64,000 bases of DNA, from contig JAIZWL010000001.1 of NCBI GenBank assembly GCA_021498125.1, forward strand, positions 62,001-126,000, written 5' to 3'. This stretch comes from Candidatus Thorarchaeota archaeon. GTDB taxonomy: Archaea; Asgardarchaeota; Thorarchaeia; Thorarchaeales; Thorarchaeaceae. The notes under the pieces were generated by a model that saw nothing but the letters and a program-made list of their open reading frames with translations, ran no database searches and had not been told where the DNA came from. Positions 8,032 through 15,618 of the stretch are shown in pieces (position 1 is the stretch's first letter; every line of letters starts with the position of its first letter). A program made the translations under genes and the position numbers.

Positions 8032-9303
8032 TCAGCGTTTAGACATGTCCTCTTTACTTGCAAGTTCTTTTCCAAGTAGTTCTTGGTGACTCCACGATCC
8101 TGTCAATAAATGGCGTCTTGCTAAATCACCTAATTGCCGTCTGGTTTCCTGATCAAGAATGCCTGGTTTCTCATTTTCAAAAACGCTTCCGGGAAGCGGC
8201 ATGAAGACATGCGCATGGATTTTTGCCCCCATATCTATCAGCTGATAACAGAGCTTCAGGCTGGCCTGTCTATCAGCAATTGTTTCTCCGGGAAGTCCAA
8301 AGATCATGTCAACATGCGGTGTAAATCCATTGGCAAGTGCTATGTTTGCAGCATTAAGGCCATCTTCAACAGAATGATGCCGGTTACTGATCTCTAAAAC
8401 TCGGTCGCTCCCAGATTGAATTCCAATCTGAAGTGTGTGATTTGCAACGTATTCTCTCATCATACGAAGTATATTGTTACTGACAAACTCGGGTCTGACC
8501 TCTGACGGAAATGCCCCAAAAAATACTTCTTCAAGGCCCTCTATTGCTGTCGTTCTCTGAAGTAATTTTTCCAGTCTCTCAGGTTCTGCTCTTCCACCCC
8601 TCCCACCATAACTCAGAGCATTTGGTGAGAGAAACCATGTACGTTTGAAGCCTCTCTCGTTCACCGCACGGTTTAACCAATGCACGATGTTCTCTATAGA
8701 TCGATGGCGTACTATTCCTCCTGAGAGAAATGGCGTACTGCAAAATTTGCATCTAAATGGGCAGCCTCTTGTGACCTCTATAGGTCCTAGAAGGTTGTGT
8801 TTCAGTGCAAAAGGTGGGAATTCGTCAAGAATAATCCTCTCTCTCTCACTTGGACTGGGAATGTTGGTCGTTGTTTCGGTGACCAGCCCGTCTATTCCTG
8901 ATGGGTCTTTTCCATTCATAAGACGGTAGAGCAGCTCGGGGAATGTTCTCTCTCCCTCACCAATTACTACATAGTCAAATCCTATTTTCAGAAGTTCTCT
9001 TGGTCTTGCACTTGCGTGTGGCCCACCAGCTACGAGAAGAACTCTCTTTCCAAAGATATCTCGAATATGTTTGCACTCATCTATAACTCGTTTAAGCTGA
9101 GTACTCATCACCGAGTGTGCAATTATTACATCTCCCTTCTCAAGTGAGTCTGCAATTAATGTATCAGAGAGTTCAAGAGGGGCATGGATTTCTAATTCCT
9201 CGAGCCTTTGATCTATTTCGATTGCACCTGTGAGAGCCGCTATGCTGTATCGAGACTGCTGGTGGAATCTGAAGAGTAATGTTCTGACTTCCACTTCACG
9301 CAC
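8032..9303 (-). CDS. B12-binding/radical SAM protein (MJ1487-like)
   Basis: 423-residue protein. Residues about 1-140 form a cobalamin-binding-like Rossmann domain (LLVAGGPHASARP, VVIGEGERTFPELL). This is followed by a radical SAM core with CPFRCKFCSTP near 190, then HTLQIGIQSGSDRVL and DMIFGLPGET. It resembles the archaeal B12-binding domain/radical SAM family typified by MJ_1487, whose reaction is not known to me. The gene overlaps or abuts Taw1 downstream, so it may act in RNA modification, but this is context only. Confidence 0.82.
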   Translation of the reverse strand: MREVEVRTLLFRFHQQSRYSIAALTGAIEIDQRLEELEIHAPLELSDTLIADSLEKGDVIIAHSVMSTQLKRVIDECKHIRDIFGKRVLLVAGGPHASARPRELLKIGFDYVVIGEGERTFPELLYRLMNGKDPSGIDGLVTETTTNIPSPSERERIILDEFPPFALKHNLLGPIEVTRGCPFRCKFCSTPFLSGGIVRHRSIENIVHWLNRAVNERGFKRTWFLSPNALSYGGRGGRAEPERLEKLLQRTTAIEGLEEVFFGAFPSEVRPEFVSNNILRMMREYVANHTLQIGIQSGSDRVLEISNRHHSVEDGLNAANIALANGFTPHVDMIFGLPGETIADRQASLKLCYQLIDMGAKIHAHVFMPLPGSVFENEKPGILDQETRRQLGDLARRHLLTGSWSHQELLGKELASKEDMSKR

Positions 9304-9313
9304 TCGCTTTCAT

Positions 9314-9919
9314 CTAATTGATCGTCTTTTCGGTGACACCATCAGCTGTGACGATCATAAGGTGGATCTTTCCACCGGACTGTGCATCTCTGGCGATTCC
9401 TGCCTGTACTGCTGCTATCGCAATCTTTTCAGCTGCAGCAACAGTGAGACCCTCTTTGTACTCTCTCTCTAATACACCATAAGCAGTCTGAACTCCGGTT
9501 CCTGTCGCAGTATAATTGTCTGGAATCAATGATCCTCCCATATCAAGTGTGTATAGGCCTGACCCCTGTTCATCTACGCCCACAATCACAGTCTGAACGT
9601 AGAGTGGTGCCATTCTTTGAGCATACAATGTATTAGCAACCATCTTTGAGAGCGTCTTTACACTGATCGGTTTCTTTTCATGAAGTTCATACAATTTGAT
9701 CTGTGCTCGGAGTCTATTGACAAGCATCTGATAGTCCGACGACAATCCTGCGGAGGCAAGAACAATTCGATCCGTGAGTTTGAAGGCCTTTACTCCTTCT
9801 TCGCTGAGAATGAATGTTCCCCAACTGATGAGTGAGTCTGTAGCGACTATTGCTCCATCTTTACATTTGATTCCGACAACTGTTGCTCCTGTAGGAAATG
9901 ACATGAGTTCGGCCTCCAT
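9314..9919 (-). CDS. psmB: Proteasome beta-type subunit with Ala in place of catalytic Thr1
   Basis: 201-residue 20S proteasome beta-family protein. Aligned by eye to Thermoplasma beta (propeptide end TG, then TTTVGI), this protein reads TG then ATVVGI, so the mature N-terminal Thr is Ala (codon GCA, residue 12). The other active-site residues are kept: the equivalents of Asp17 (ATDS), Lys33 (GVKAF), Asp166 and Ser169 (RDAQSGG). The pre-sequence is only 6-11 residues. By family logic it is a structural, non-cleaving beta subunit, so an active beta would be needed elsewhere. A shifted processing site is the alternative. It lies 10 bp upstream of the radical SAM gene. Confidence 0.88.
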   Translation of the reverse strand: MEAELMSFPTGATVVGIKCKDGAIVATDSLISWGTFILSEEGVKAFKLTDRIVLASAGLSSDYQMLVNRLRAQIKLYELHEKKPISVKTLSKMVANTLYAQRMAPLYVQTVIVGVDEQGSGLYTLDMGGSLIPDNYTATGTGVQTAYGVLEREYKEGLTVAAAEKIAIAAVQAGIARDAQSGGKIHLMIVTADGVTEKTIN

Positions 9920-10024
9920 TTTAATAAGGTTCTCAGAATAAGGTCATTCCGTCCTTTTTAAAAACTTTACATAGCACTACAAGATGGCTCATAATCGTAT
10001 TATTCAAATGAGGCTTGGTAAAAA

Positions 10025-11083
10025 ATGCGCTGGCTCAATCCATTTGCAAATCTACCGACAATAATGCGGGCAGAGGAAATTATTGAATATGCCCACTCAC
10101 GTTCGAAACGGTTGAGCATGAAGAGCTCGCGCATGATCCCTAAACTTGAGCGGGTCCGTATTCGAGAGATTGCACGGCTACAAGAATTTACTCGCCAAGT
10201 CAAGATTAAGATTAAAGAGGCAGTGGAGGAATTTCCATCTCTTGATCATGTTCATCCGTTCTACTTTGAACTTACTCGGCTCCTTATTGGTATCGACAAG
10301 CTGAAGCAGGCATTGGGTGCAGTCTATAATTGTATCGGGCCAATTGACAGTATCACGAATAATCACATTGAGGCAATGAAACTATCTGAAGACTACCGCC
10401 AGATCAAGCGGTCTCGAAGTGCAGCCAAGGGCCGTATTGCATCACTCTTACGCGCGACGGCCAAGAACTTTGATACAATTATAGAGGCCAAGATGACTCT
10501 CTCCAAATTGCCTGGAATTAGCCCTAATACCCCCACAATTGTCTGCGCTGGTTTTCCAAATGTTGGGAAATCCACCTTTGTGCGAGCGGTTTCCACCGCC
10601 GAACCGGAGATTGCATATTATCCATTTACAACCAAGAATGTGATTGTGGGTCACCTCTTTGTGGGCGACAAACGTGTTCAGGTAGTAGATACGCCTGGTA
10701 TTCTTGATCGCCCGATGAGTGAGCGTAATGATATCGAACGCGCAGCCATTGCAGCTCTCAAGTATCTTGCTCATGTTATTATCTTCATGTTTGACCCCTC
10801 TGAGGCCTGTGGTTGGAGTATGGATGAGCAGATCAATCTGTATCATGAAGTTCAGCGGATGTTCCCGCTTAATCCGCTCTTTCCAGTCTTCAACAAAGTG
10901 GATATCACGCCACCAGAACGGCTGGATGAGGCCCGTGTGAAAGTTCCCGATGCAGTAGAGGTCATTGCATTAGACGGAAAGGGTGTTGAGAATCTGATCC
11001 ACTTGGCTCTGGATGAGATCGACTTTGATGACTCCGAAGAAGGCGAAGAACCGGTGGCCTCTGTTTCATCGGATACTCCCTGA
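10025..11083 (+). CDS. nog1: NOG1-family GTPase
   Basis: Obg-superfamily GTPase linked to 60S/50S ribosome assembly. An N-terminal helical domain (about 1-165) precedes the G domain with G1 GFPNVGKST (176-184), G2 in the YPFTTK stretch, G3 DTPGILDRP and G4 NKVD. This order and the RSRSAAKGRIASLLRATAKNFD-like linker are characteristic of NOG1. At 352 residues it lacks the long C-terminal extension of eukaryotic NOG1 and ends in an acidic tail. Its 3' end overlaps the convergent rtcA gene by 18 bp. A TATA-like TTTTTAAAAA lies about 65 bp upstream. Confidence 0.92.
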   Translation: MRWLNPFANLPTIMRAEEIIEYAHSRSKRLSMKSSRMIPKLERVRIREIARLQEFTRQVKIKIKEAVEEFPSLDHVHPFYFELTRLLIGIDKLKQALGAVYNCIGPIDSITNNHIEAMKLSEDYRQIKRSRSAAKGRIASLLRATAKNFDTIIEAKMTLSKLPGISPNTPTIVCAGFPNVGKSTFVRAVSTAEPEIAYYPFTTKNVIVGHLFVGDKRVQVVDTPGILDRPMSERNDIERAAIAALKYLAHVIIFMFDPSEACGWSMDEQINLYHEVQRMFPLNPLFPVFNKVDITPPERLDEARVKVPDAVEVIALDGKGVENLIHLALDEIDFDDSEEGEEPVASVSSDTP

Positions 11084-12133
11084 TGCCTGATTACTAATGA
11101 CAAGAGTGCCTGAGCCATCATTGTTCCTTGTAAGGCGTGTCTTTATTCTCAAGAACCTCTCGGTGACCCAAATATTAGTTTCAAGATGCGATGTTATCTC
11201 GGTCACACCAATTTTGCTCTCTCCTGGTGCCAGTGCCAAATATGGTACTAGCATGTCTGCTAGATGTGCGTCCACTGGCATACCTGTCTTAATCTGTTGT
11301 GATAGATTGTTTGCCGCCTCTTTCCCAACTGATTCTGCACTCTTTCCTCGCGTACCAAGAGCATCCGCGCCTATCCGATTTCCTCTATCTGATTCGGCCC
11401 ACAGGACAATACCACTTCCAGGTCCACGGTGAGGATCATTCTCTTTGGGATAATGCTCAACTTCAATTTTGATCGGCTCAAACCCTCTTGCTCTAAGAGT
11501 GCTCTCAGCTGCTTTGGCCTGTCGTTCTGCAACATGTGCGGGAAGTCTTACGCAATGAGAGATGCCCCTTACATATTCTATCTCTCCAAAGGTATTCTCT
11601 TTGAATGGCGTTATCCTGTCTACAGGATTCACTTCACAGGTGACTTCCCCTCCGCCTCTTGGATAATGCCCTCGTCTAAGTTGTTTGATCGTCACCTGTG
11701 CTCCTAGGCGAGTGATTGCCGGGATAAACACCTCTCTCATATAATCGATTGGCGGGCTCCATGACACATCAGTCCCTCCCTTAATTTGAAGAGTGATCTT
11801 ATCAGGGGCCAAAATTGCCGCAGGAAGGACCGCTTGAAGCACTAACGAGATGGCCCCGGCTGTTCTTATGTCGTATTTGAATAGTCCACCCCTTCGTTCA
11901 CGTGGCTGAAATATGACCTCGGTGCTTCCTTCGTGAAGGCCGGATATTTCCGCATTGACAAGATGTCCGGTAAGTTCGATTCCCGCTATATGTTGCCGTT
12001 TGAGGCCCGGTTTCGGGCGGCCTGATCGAATATTATAGATTCTGACTGTTTTAAGAGTAAATGCTGACAACGATACCGCTGTGCGTAAAATCTGGCCGCC
12101 GCCTTCTCCATATGAGCCATCAATCTCAATCAT
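11066..12133 (-). CDS. rtcA: RNA 3'-terminal phosphate cyclase
   Basis: Converts RNA 3'-phosphate ends to 2',3'-cyclic phosphates with ATP via an enzyme-AMP intermediate. At 355 residues it matches RtcA length. The start has IDGSYGEGGGQILRTAV, followed by RPKPGLKRQH, YPRGGGEV and the HRGPGSGIVLWAE signature region. The C-terminal His in VDAHLADMLVPYLALA is the expected nucleotidylated His. It is divergent from nadM across a 127-bp gap holding a 10-bp inverted repeat. Confidence 0.95.
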   Translation of the reverse strand: MIEIDGSYGEGGGQILRTAVSLSAFTLKTVRIYNIRSGRPKPGLKRQHIAGIELTGHLVNAEISGLHEGSTEVIFQPRERRGGLFKYDIRTAGAISLVLQAVLPAAILAPDKITLQIKGGTDVSWSPPIDYMREVFIPAITRLGAQVTIKQLRRGHYPRGGGEVTCEVNPVDRITPFKENTFGEIEYVRGISHCVRLPAHVAERQAKAAESTLRARGFEPIKIEVEHYPKENDPHRGPGSGIVLWAESDRGNRIGADALGTRGKSAESVGKEAANNLSQQIKTGMPVDAHLADMLVPYLALAPGESKIGVTEITSHLETNIWVTERFLRIKTRLTRNNDGSGTLVISNQASGSIR

Positions 12134-12157
12134 AGTAGACTACCGCCGAGCACTGCT

Positions 12158-12191
12158 TCTTGACTGAGGTTCTTATTATCTTCAGTCAAGA
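12158..12191. promoter_or_regulatory. 10-bp inverted repeat between rtcA and nadM
   Basis: TCTTGACTGA at 12158-12167 and TCAGTCAAGA at 12182-12191 are perfect complements around a 14-nt spacer. The position between two divergent starts suits an operator; as RNA it would be a hairpin in either leader. No TATA box could be placed with confidence relative to it. Confidence 0.35.
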
Positions 12192-12260
12192 TAATCCCGT
12201 TGCTTAACGATATTTGAGAAGCCTTATCAAGCATTCTCGCTGTATACATATCGAGCAGAA

Positions 12261-12782
12261 ATGCGTGCAGTATTTGTTGGTCGATTTCAGCCAATTCACA
12301 ATGGCCATCTCTCTACAATCAAGCAGATTATAGATTCAGGTGAAGAACTTGTGATTGCAGTTGGGAGTGCTCAATACTCACACACACCTGATAATCCATT
12401 TAGTGGTGGTGAACGGATCATGCTCATCAAGAGGGCATTACTCGATGAGGGTCTTCCTCTCGATCGAATTGATATAGTACCCGTTCCGGATATCCACATC
12501 CACCCACTCTGGGTTGCACATCTCAAAAGTTTTGTTCCCTATTTTGAGAAGGCCTATACCCATAATCCTCTTGTGCGCAAGCTTTTCATCGATGCTGGTT
12601 TTGAAGTGGGTGAGACCCACCTATTGAGTCGTGACACCCACTCGGGCAAACATGTGCGTGATCTTATTCGAGAAGGTGGCGAATGGCAGCCTCTGGTTCC
12701 TCCGGGAGTAGTTGAATTGATAAAGCGCTATGGCTTGGATGAGAGGATGCGGGCTATTGGCAAGGTCACACTCAAACGCTGA
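12261..12782 (+). CDS. nadM: Nicotinamide-nucleotide adenylyltransferase (archaeal NadM type)
   Basis: Makes NAD from NMN and ATP. The 173-residue product opens with GRFQPIHNGHL, the GxFxPxHxGH nucleotidyltransferase motif (about 7-17). It has the VGSAQYSHTPDNPFSGGER segment and ends its core with HSGKHVRDLI, equivalent to the ISSTxxR-type motif. Length and motifs match the archaeal NMNAT family. The gene stands alone on the plus strand, divergent from rtcA. NadC, another NAD-synthesis gene, is at 20972-21838. Confidence 0.95.
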   Translation: MRAVFVGRFQPIHNGHLSTIKQIIDSGEELVIAVGSAQYSHTPDNPFSGGERIMLIKRALLDEGLPLDRIDIVPVPDIHIHPLWVAHLKSFVPYFEKAYTHNPLVRKLFIDAGFEVGETHLLSRDTHSGKHVRDLIREGGEWQPLVPPGVVELIKRYGLDERMRAIGKVTLKR

Positions 12783-12833
12783 GCCCGTATCTGTCCGCAG
12801 ATGGCGGTGTTTAGTTTCCTAACGCTACGGTAG

Positions 12834-12843
12834 GATTTAAATA
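12834..12843 (+). promoter_or_regulatory. TATA-like box of the proS transcript
   Basis: GATTTAAATA is an archaeal TATA match in an otherwise non-coding stretch. Transcription would begin roughly 25 nt downstream, near 12865, giving a leader of about 105 nt before proS. Confidence 0.45.
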
Positions 12844-12870
12844 AGCAACTCCTGAAAAAACGTGTGGTGA

Positions 12871-12909
12871 ATGCTTATGCTAGGTGAATGCGTTCCATTT
12901 TACGAGTAG
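12871..12909 (+). CDS. Possible 12-codon upstream ORF in the proS leader
   Basis: An ATG at 12871, immediately after GGTGA, opens a 12-residue frame (MLMLGECVPFYE) ending with TAG at 12907-12909. It contains one proline codon, CCA at 12895-12897. The stop codon falls within GTAGAC, one arm of a predicted pairing with GTCTAC just before the proS ribosome binding site. A leader peptide is plausible but unproven; short frames arise by chance. Confidence 0.3.
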   Translation: MLMLGECVPFYE

Positions 12910-12945
12910 ACTTCTAGCGAGGGTCCTAGCCAGTTCACCGTCTAC
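12879..12945 (+). promoter_or_regulatory. proS leader with mutually exclusive pairings
   Basis: GCTAGG (12879-12884) can pair with CCTAGC (12925-12930), while the overlapping GGTGAA (12883-12888) can pair with TTCACC (12934-12939). GTAGAC (12906-12911) can pair with GTCTAC (12940-12945). The first two are exclusive because they share the GG at 12883-12884, and the second and third interleave. Alternative structures of this kind are typical of regulatory leaders. Direct control of proS is an inference. Confidence 0.35.
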
Positions 12946-12971
12946 TAATTGTTTTGGAGGTTTTAACTAGA

Positions 12972-14453
12972 ATGACCAGTGATAAACAGAAAGACAGCAA
13001 GAAGGCCATCTTTGACATTAGCAAGGAACAGAATTTTCCCGAGTGGTTCGGAGAAATCTGTAAAGTGGCTGAACTGGCGGACATCCGATACGGAGTCAAG
13101 GGCTTCACTCCTTTTCTCCCTTGGAGTGTGATGACCATGAACATCATGTTCGATCTCTATGAAGAGGCTCTCCAGCGAAAGGGTCACCTCCCAATGTTGT
13201 TTCCTACAGTCATTCCTGAGAGCAACTTGACAAAAGAGGCCGAACATGTTGAAGGGTTTACTCCCCAAGTATTCTGGATCAGTGAAATCGGTTCTGGTGA
13301 AGAACTCGAAGAAAAATTGGCATTGAGACCCACAAGTGAGACCGCAATCTATCCAATGTACTCACTCTGGGTTCGAAGTTGGCGTGATTTGCCACTGAAG
13401 CGATATCAACGATGCTCGGTCTTCAGATCTGAAGTGAAGAGCACCCGCCCCTTCTTGAGAGGGCGTGAGTTTCTCTGGATTGAGAGCCATAATGTCTTTG
13501 CTACGCACGAAGACGGATTGGCTCAGGTCAAAGAAGATCTTGAGACCACAAAGGAAGTGGTGACCGACAAGTTTGGGATTCCTGTCATGGTATTTCAGCG
13601 GACACAGTGGGACAAGTTTCCTGGTGGTGTGAATACCTATGCGGCTGATACTCTAATGCCTGATGGGAAGGTCATCCAGCTTCCGTCCACTCATGATCTC
13701 GGGGATCATTTTGCAAAGGCCTTTGACATCAAATACGTCGATGAGAATAACGAGATGGTGTATGCTTACCAGACCTGTTATGGGCCTGCGGTCTCACGAA
13801 TATATGGTGCCCTAATATCGGTTCATGGTGATGACAAGGGTCTCAGGTTGCCCTTCGCCCTTGCGCCCTATCAAGTCGTTATTGTCCCCATCTTCAAGGG
13901 CGATAATGAGCAGGTAGTCCTTGAGTACTGCAAGAATGTGGAACAGACGCTTCGTGATGCCGGGCTACGTGTACATTTTGATGCTACAGATGCAACTCCG
14001 GGTTGGAAGTTTAACTTCTGGGAGATGAAGGGTGTTCCCATTCGAGTGGAGATTGGTGGGCGTGAAGTGAGCAAGAAGACAGTAGTTCTGTTCAGGCGTG
14101 ACACATTGAAGAAGCAGAATGTTTCACTTGACTCGATAGTGACAAGCATCAAAGATCTTGGGGCTGATATCGACAAGACCTTGCGTGAACAGGCCGAGGC
14201 CAAGTTTGAGGGGCTTGTTGTTGATGCAAACAGTATCGGCGAGATTCGAGACGCTATGGATCGAGGGAAGATCGCACGTGTCCCCTTCTGCACAACAGAG
14301 ATGGAGGGACTCGGCTGTGCGGATGAATTGAAGGCGCAGACAGGTGGCGATGTCCGTGGTACTCGTATTGATGTTGAGGAGACCCCCGAAGGCGTCTGTG
14401 TTGTCTGTGGGAAAAAGGCTCAGAATATTGTCTACGTTGCAAGATCCTACTAG
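12972..14453 (+). CDS. proS: Prolyl-tRNA synthetase (archaeal/eukaryotic type)
   Basis: Class II synthetase that charges tRNA-Pro. The 493-residue product shows motif 2 (RCSVFRSEVKSTRPFLRGREFLW), the catalytic LRPTSET segment and motif 3 (GLRLPFALAPYQVV). The anticodon-binding domain follows, then the C-terminal zinc-binding domain of the archaeal/eukaryotic form (Cys in PFCTTEM and CVVCGKKAQN) ending in a terminal Tyr (ARSY). A TTG frame opens at 12954, but GGAGG at 12957-12961 places the true start at the ATG 12972. A GC-rich hairpin follows the stop. Confidence 0.96.
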   Translation: MTSDKQKDSKKAIFDISKEQNFPEWFGEICKVAELADIRYGVKGFTPFLPWSVMTMNIMFDLYEEALQRKGHLPMLFPTVIPESNLTKEAEHVEGFTPQVFWISEIGSGEELEEKLALRPTSETAIYPMYSLWVRSWRDLPLKRYQRCSVFRSEVKSTRPFLRGREFLWIESHNVFATHEDGLAQVKEDLETTKEVVTDKFGIPVMVFQRTQWDKFPGGVNTYAADTLMPDGKVIQLPSTHDLGDHFAKAFDIKYVDENNEMVYAYQTCYGPAVSRIYGALISVHGDDKGLRLPFALAPYQVVIVPIFKGDNEQVVLEYCKNVEQTLRDAGLRVHFDATDATPGWKFNFWEMKGVPIRVEIGGREVSKKTVVLFRRDTLKKQNVSLDSIVTSIKDLGADIDKTLREQAEAKFEGLVVDANSIGEIRDAMDRGKIARVPFCTTEMEGLGCADELKAQTGGDVRGTRIDVEETPEGVCVVCGKKAQNIVYVARSY

Positions 14454-14462
14454 TTTCAGAGA

Positions 14463-14483
14463 GGGGCGGCGAACAGTCGCCCC
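14463..14483 (+). terminator. Terminator hairpin after proS
   Basis: GGGGCG at 14463-14468 pairs with CGCCCC at 14478-14483 (9-nt loop), followed by a pyrimidine-rich ACTTCTTTTCC stretch. It begins 10 bp after the proS stop. Confidence 0.5.
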
Positions 14484-14542
14484 GACCACAACTTCTTTTC
14501 CGGACTGTTGGTTAAATATCGAGTAGTATCTTGGTGAGACTC

Positions 14543-15529
14543 ATGCGGCCGAAAGTCCTTGTTCCTTACAAGTCTGATGTAGTTGATGCAATACAAGAGA
14601 TATTAGGTGATGAAGCAATCGCAGTACAGACAGATCGAGATGTAGAATCCTTGCTCAAGCATCCCGATGCAGTGGCTATACTCTCGGGGAGTGTTCCCCG
14701 CGAATACATCCTAAAGGCACATGGTCTTCGGATGATTCAGACCTTTGGAGCTGGTGTAGACAAGATAGACCGTGATGCAGTACTACAACGAGGAGATATC
14801 ATTGTCTGTAATGCGCACCTGAATGCAGAAGAGGTTGCTGAATATACGATCACGTTACTTTTTGCACTTGCGAAGAATATTGTTGTAAATGATCGGACCT
14901 TTCGTACCGGCGATTGGACTTATCGATATGGCGGCCCGAGACCAAATATTGAGATACGCGGCAAAAAGTGTCTGATTATAGGTCTTGGCAACATTGGGAT
15001 GCAGGTCGCTCGGCGCCTTCAAGCATTTGATGTTAAGATCATAGCCGCGACCCGAAGCGGTACTACTAAATTTCCTGGGATCGCGTCTGATGTTGTCAAG
15101 TTCATTGAAATAGAGCCACTTGTTCGAGAGGCGGATTTCATTATTCTGACGTTGCCCCTCACTAATGAGAGTAGGGGCCTTGTCAGTGCGGAGTTTCTCT
15201 CATGGATGAAGCCCACTGCATTATTAGTCAATGTGTCCCGTGGAGAGATTGTCAACGAAGAGGCTTTGTTTACTGCATTGAAAGAGAAACAGATTGCAGG
15301 TGCTGCTCTTGATGTCTGGTGGATCTATCCACAGAGCCGTGATGACAACCGTTGTTGGCCGTCTCGCTTTCCTTTCCATGAACTCAATAATGTGATCATC
15401 TCCCCGCATAGAGCTGCATACTCGGAGTCTATCGTCAATGATCAGATAGTCTTCGTGGCAAAGAATGTCTTGCGGTTTATTCATGGAGAGACTCCTGAGA
15501 ATATTGTTGATTTGCGCCGTGGCTACTAA
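14543..15529 (+). CDS. D-2-hydroxyacid dehydrogenase family protein
   Basis: NAD(P)-dependent oxidoreductase of the D-isomer 2-hydroxyacid dehydrogenase superfamily. Seen are the IIGLGNIGMQVARRL dinucleotide-binding turn (GxGxxG, about 150-160), NVSRGEIVNEEAL with the catalytic Arg, and SPHRAAY with the catalytic His. The LDVWWIYPQ segment before it lacks the usual LDVFExEP acid, typical of a divergent subgroup that contains PSRFPFHELNNV-like stretches. The substrate cannot be read from sequence. TTG 14531 is in frame, but GGTGA before the ATG at 14543 favours the latter. Confidence 0.82.
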   Translation: MRPKVLVPYKSDVVDAIQEILGDEAIAVQTDRDVESLLKHPDAVAILSGSVPREYILKAHGLRMIQTFGAGVDKIDRDAVLQRGDIIVCNAHLNAEEVAEYTITLLFALAKNIVVNDRTFRTGDWTYRYGGPRPNIEIRGKKCLIIGLGNIGMQVARRLQAFDVKIIAATRSGTTKFPGIASDVVKFIEIEPLVREADFIILTLPLTNESRGLVSAEFLSWMKPTALLVNVSRGEIVNEEALFTALKEKQIAGAALDVWWIYPQSRDDNRCWPSRFPFHELNNVIISPHRAAYSESIVNDQIVFVAKNVLRFIHGETPENIVDLRRGY

Positions 15530-15618
15530 CCGACTTTTAGCTCGGTGTGACCAAGAGTCAACGTTTTTAGGGTTTCGTCTGTGAGGAGAGACCACTGAGA
15601 TGAAAGGGGAACCTTGGA

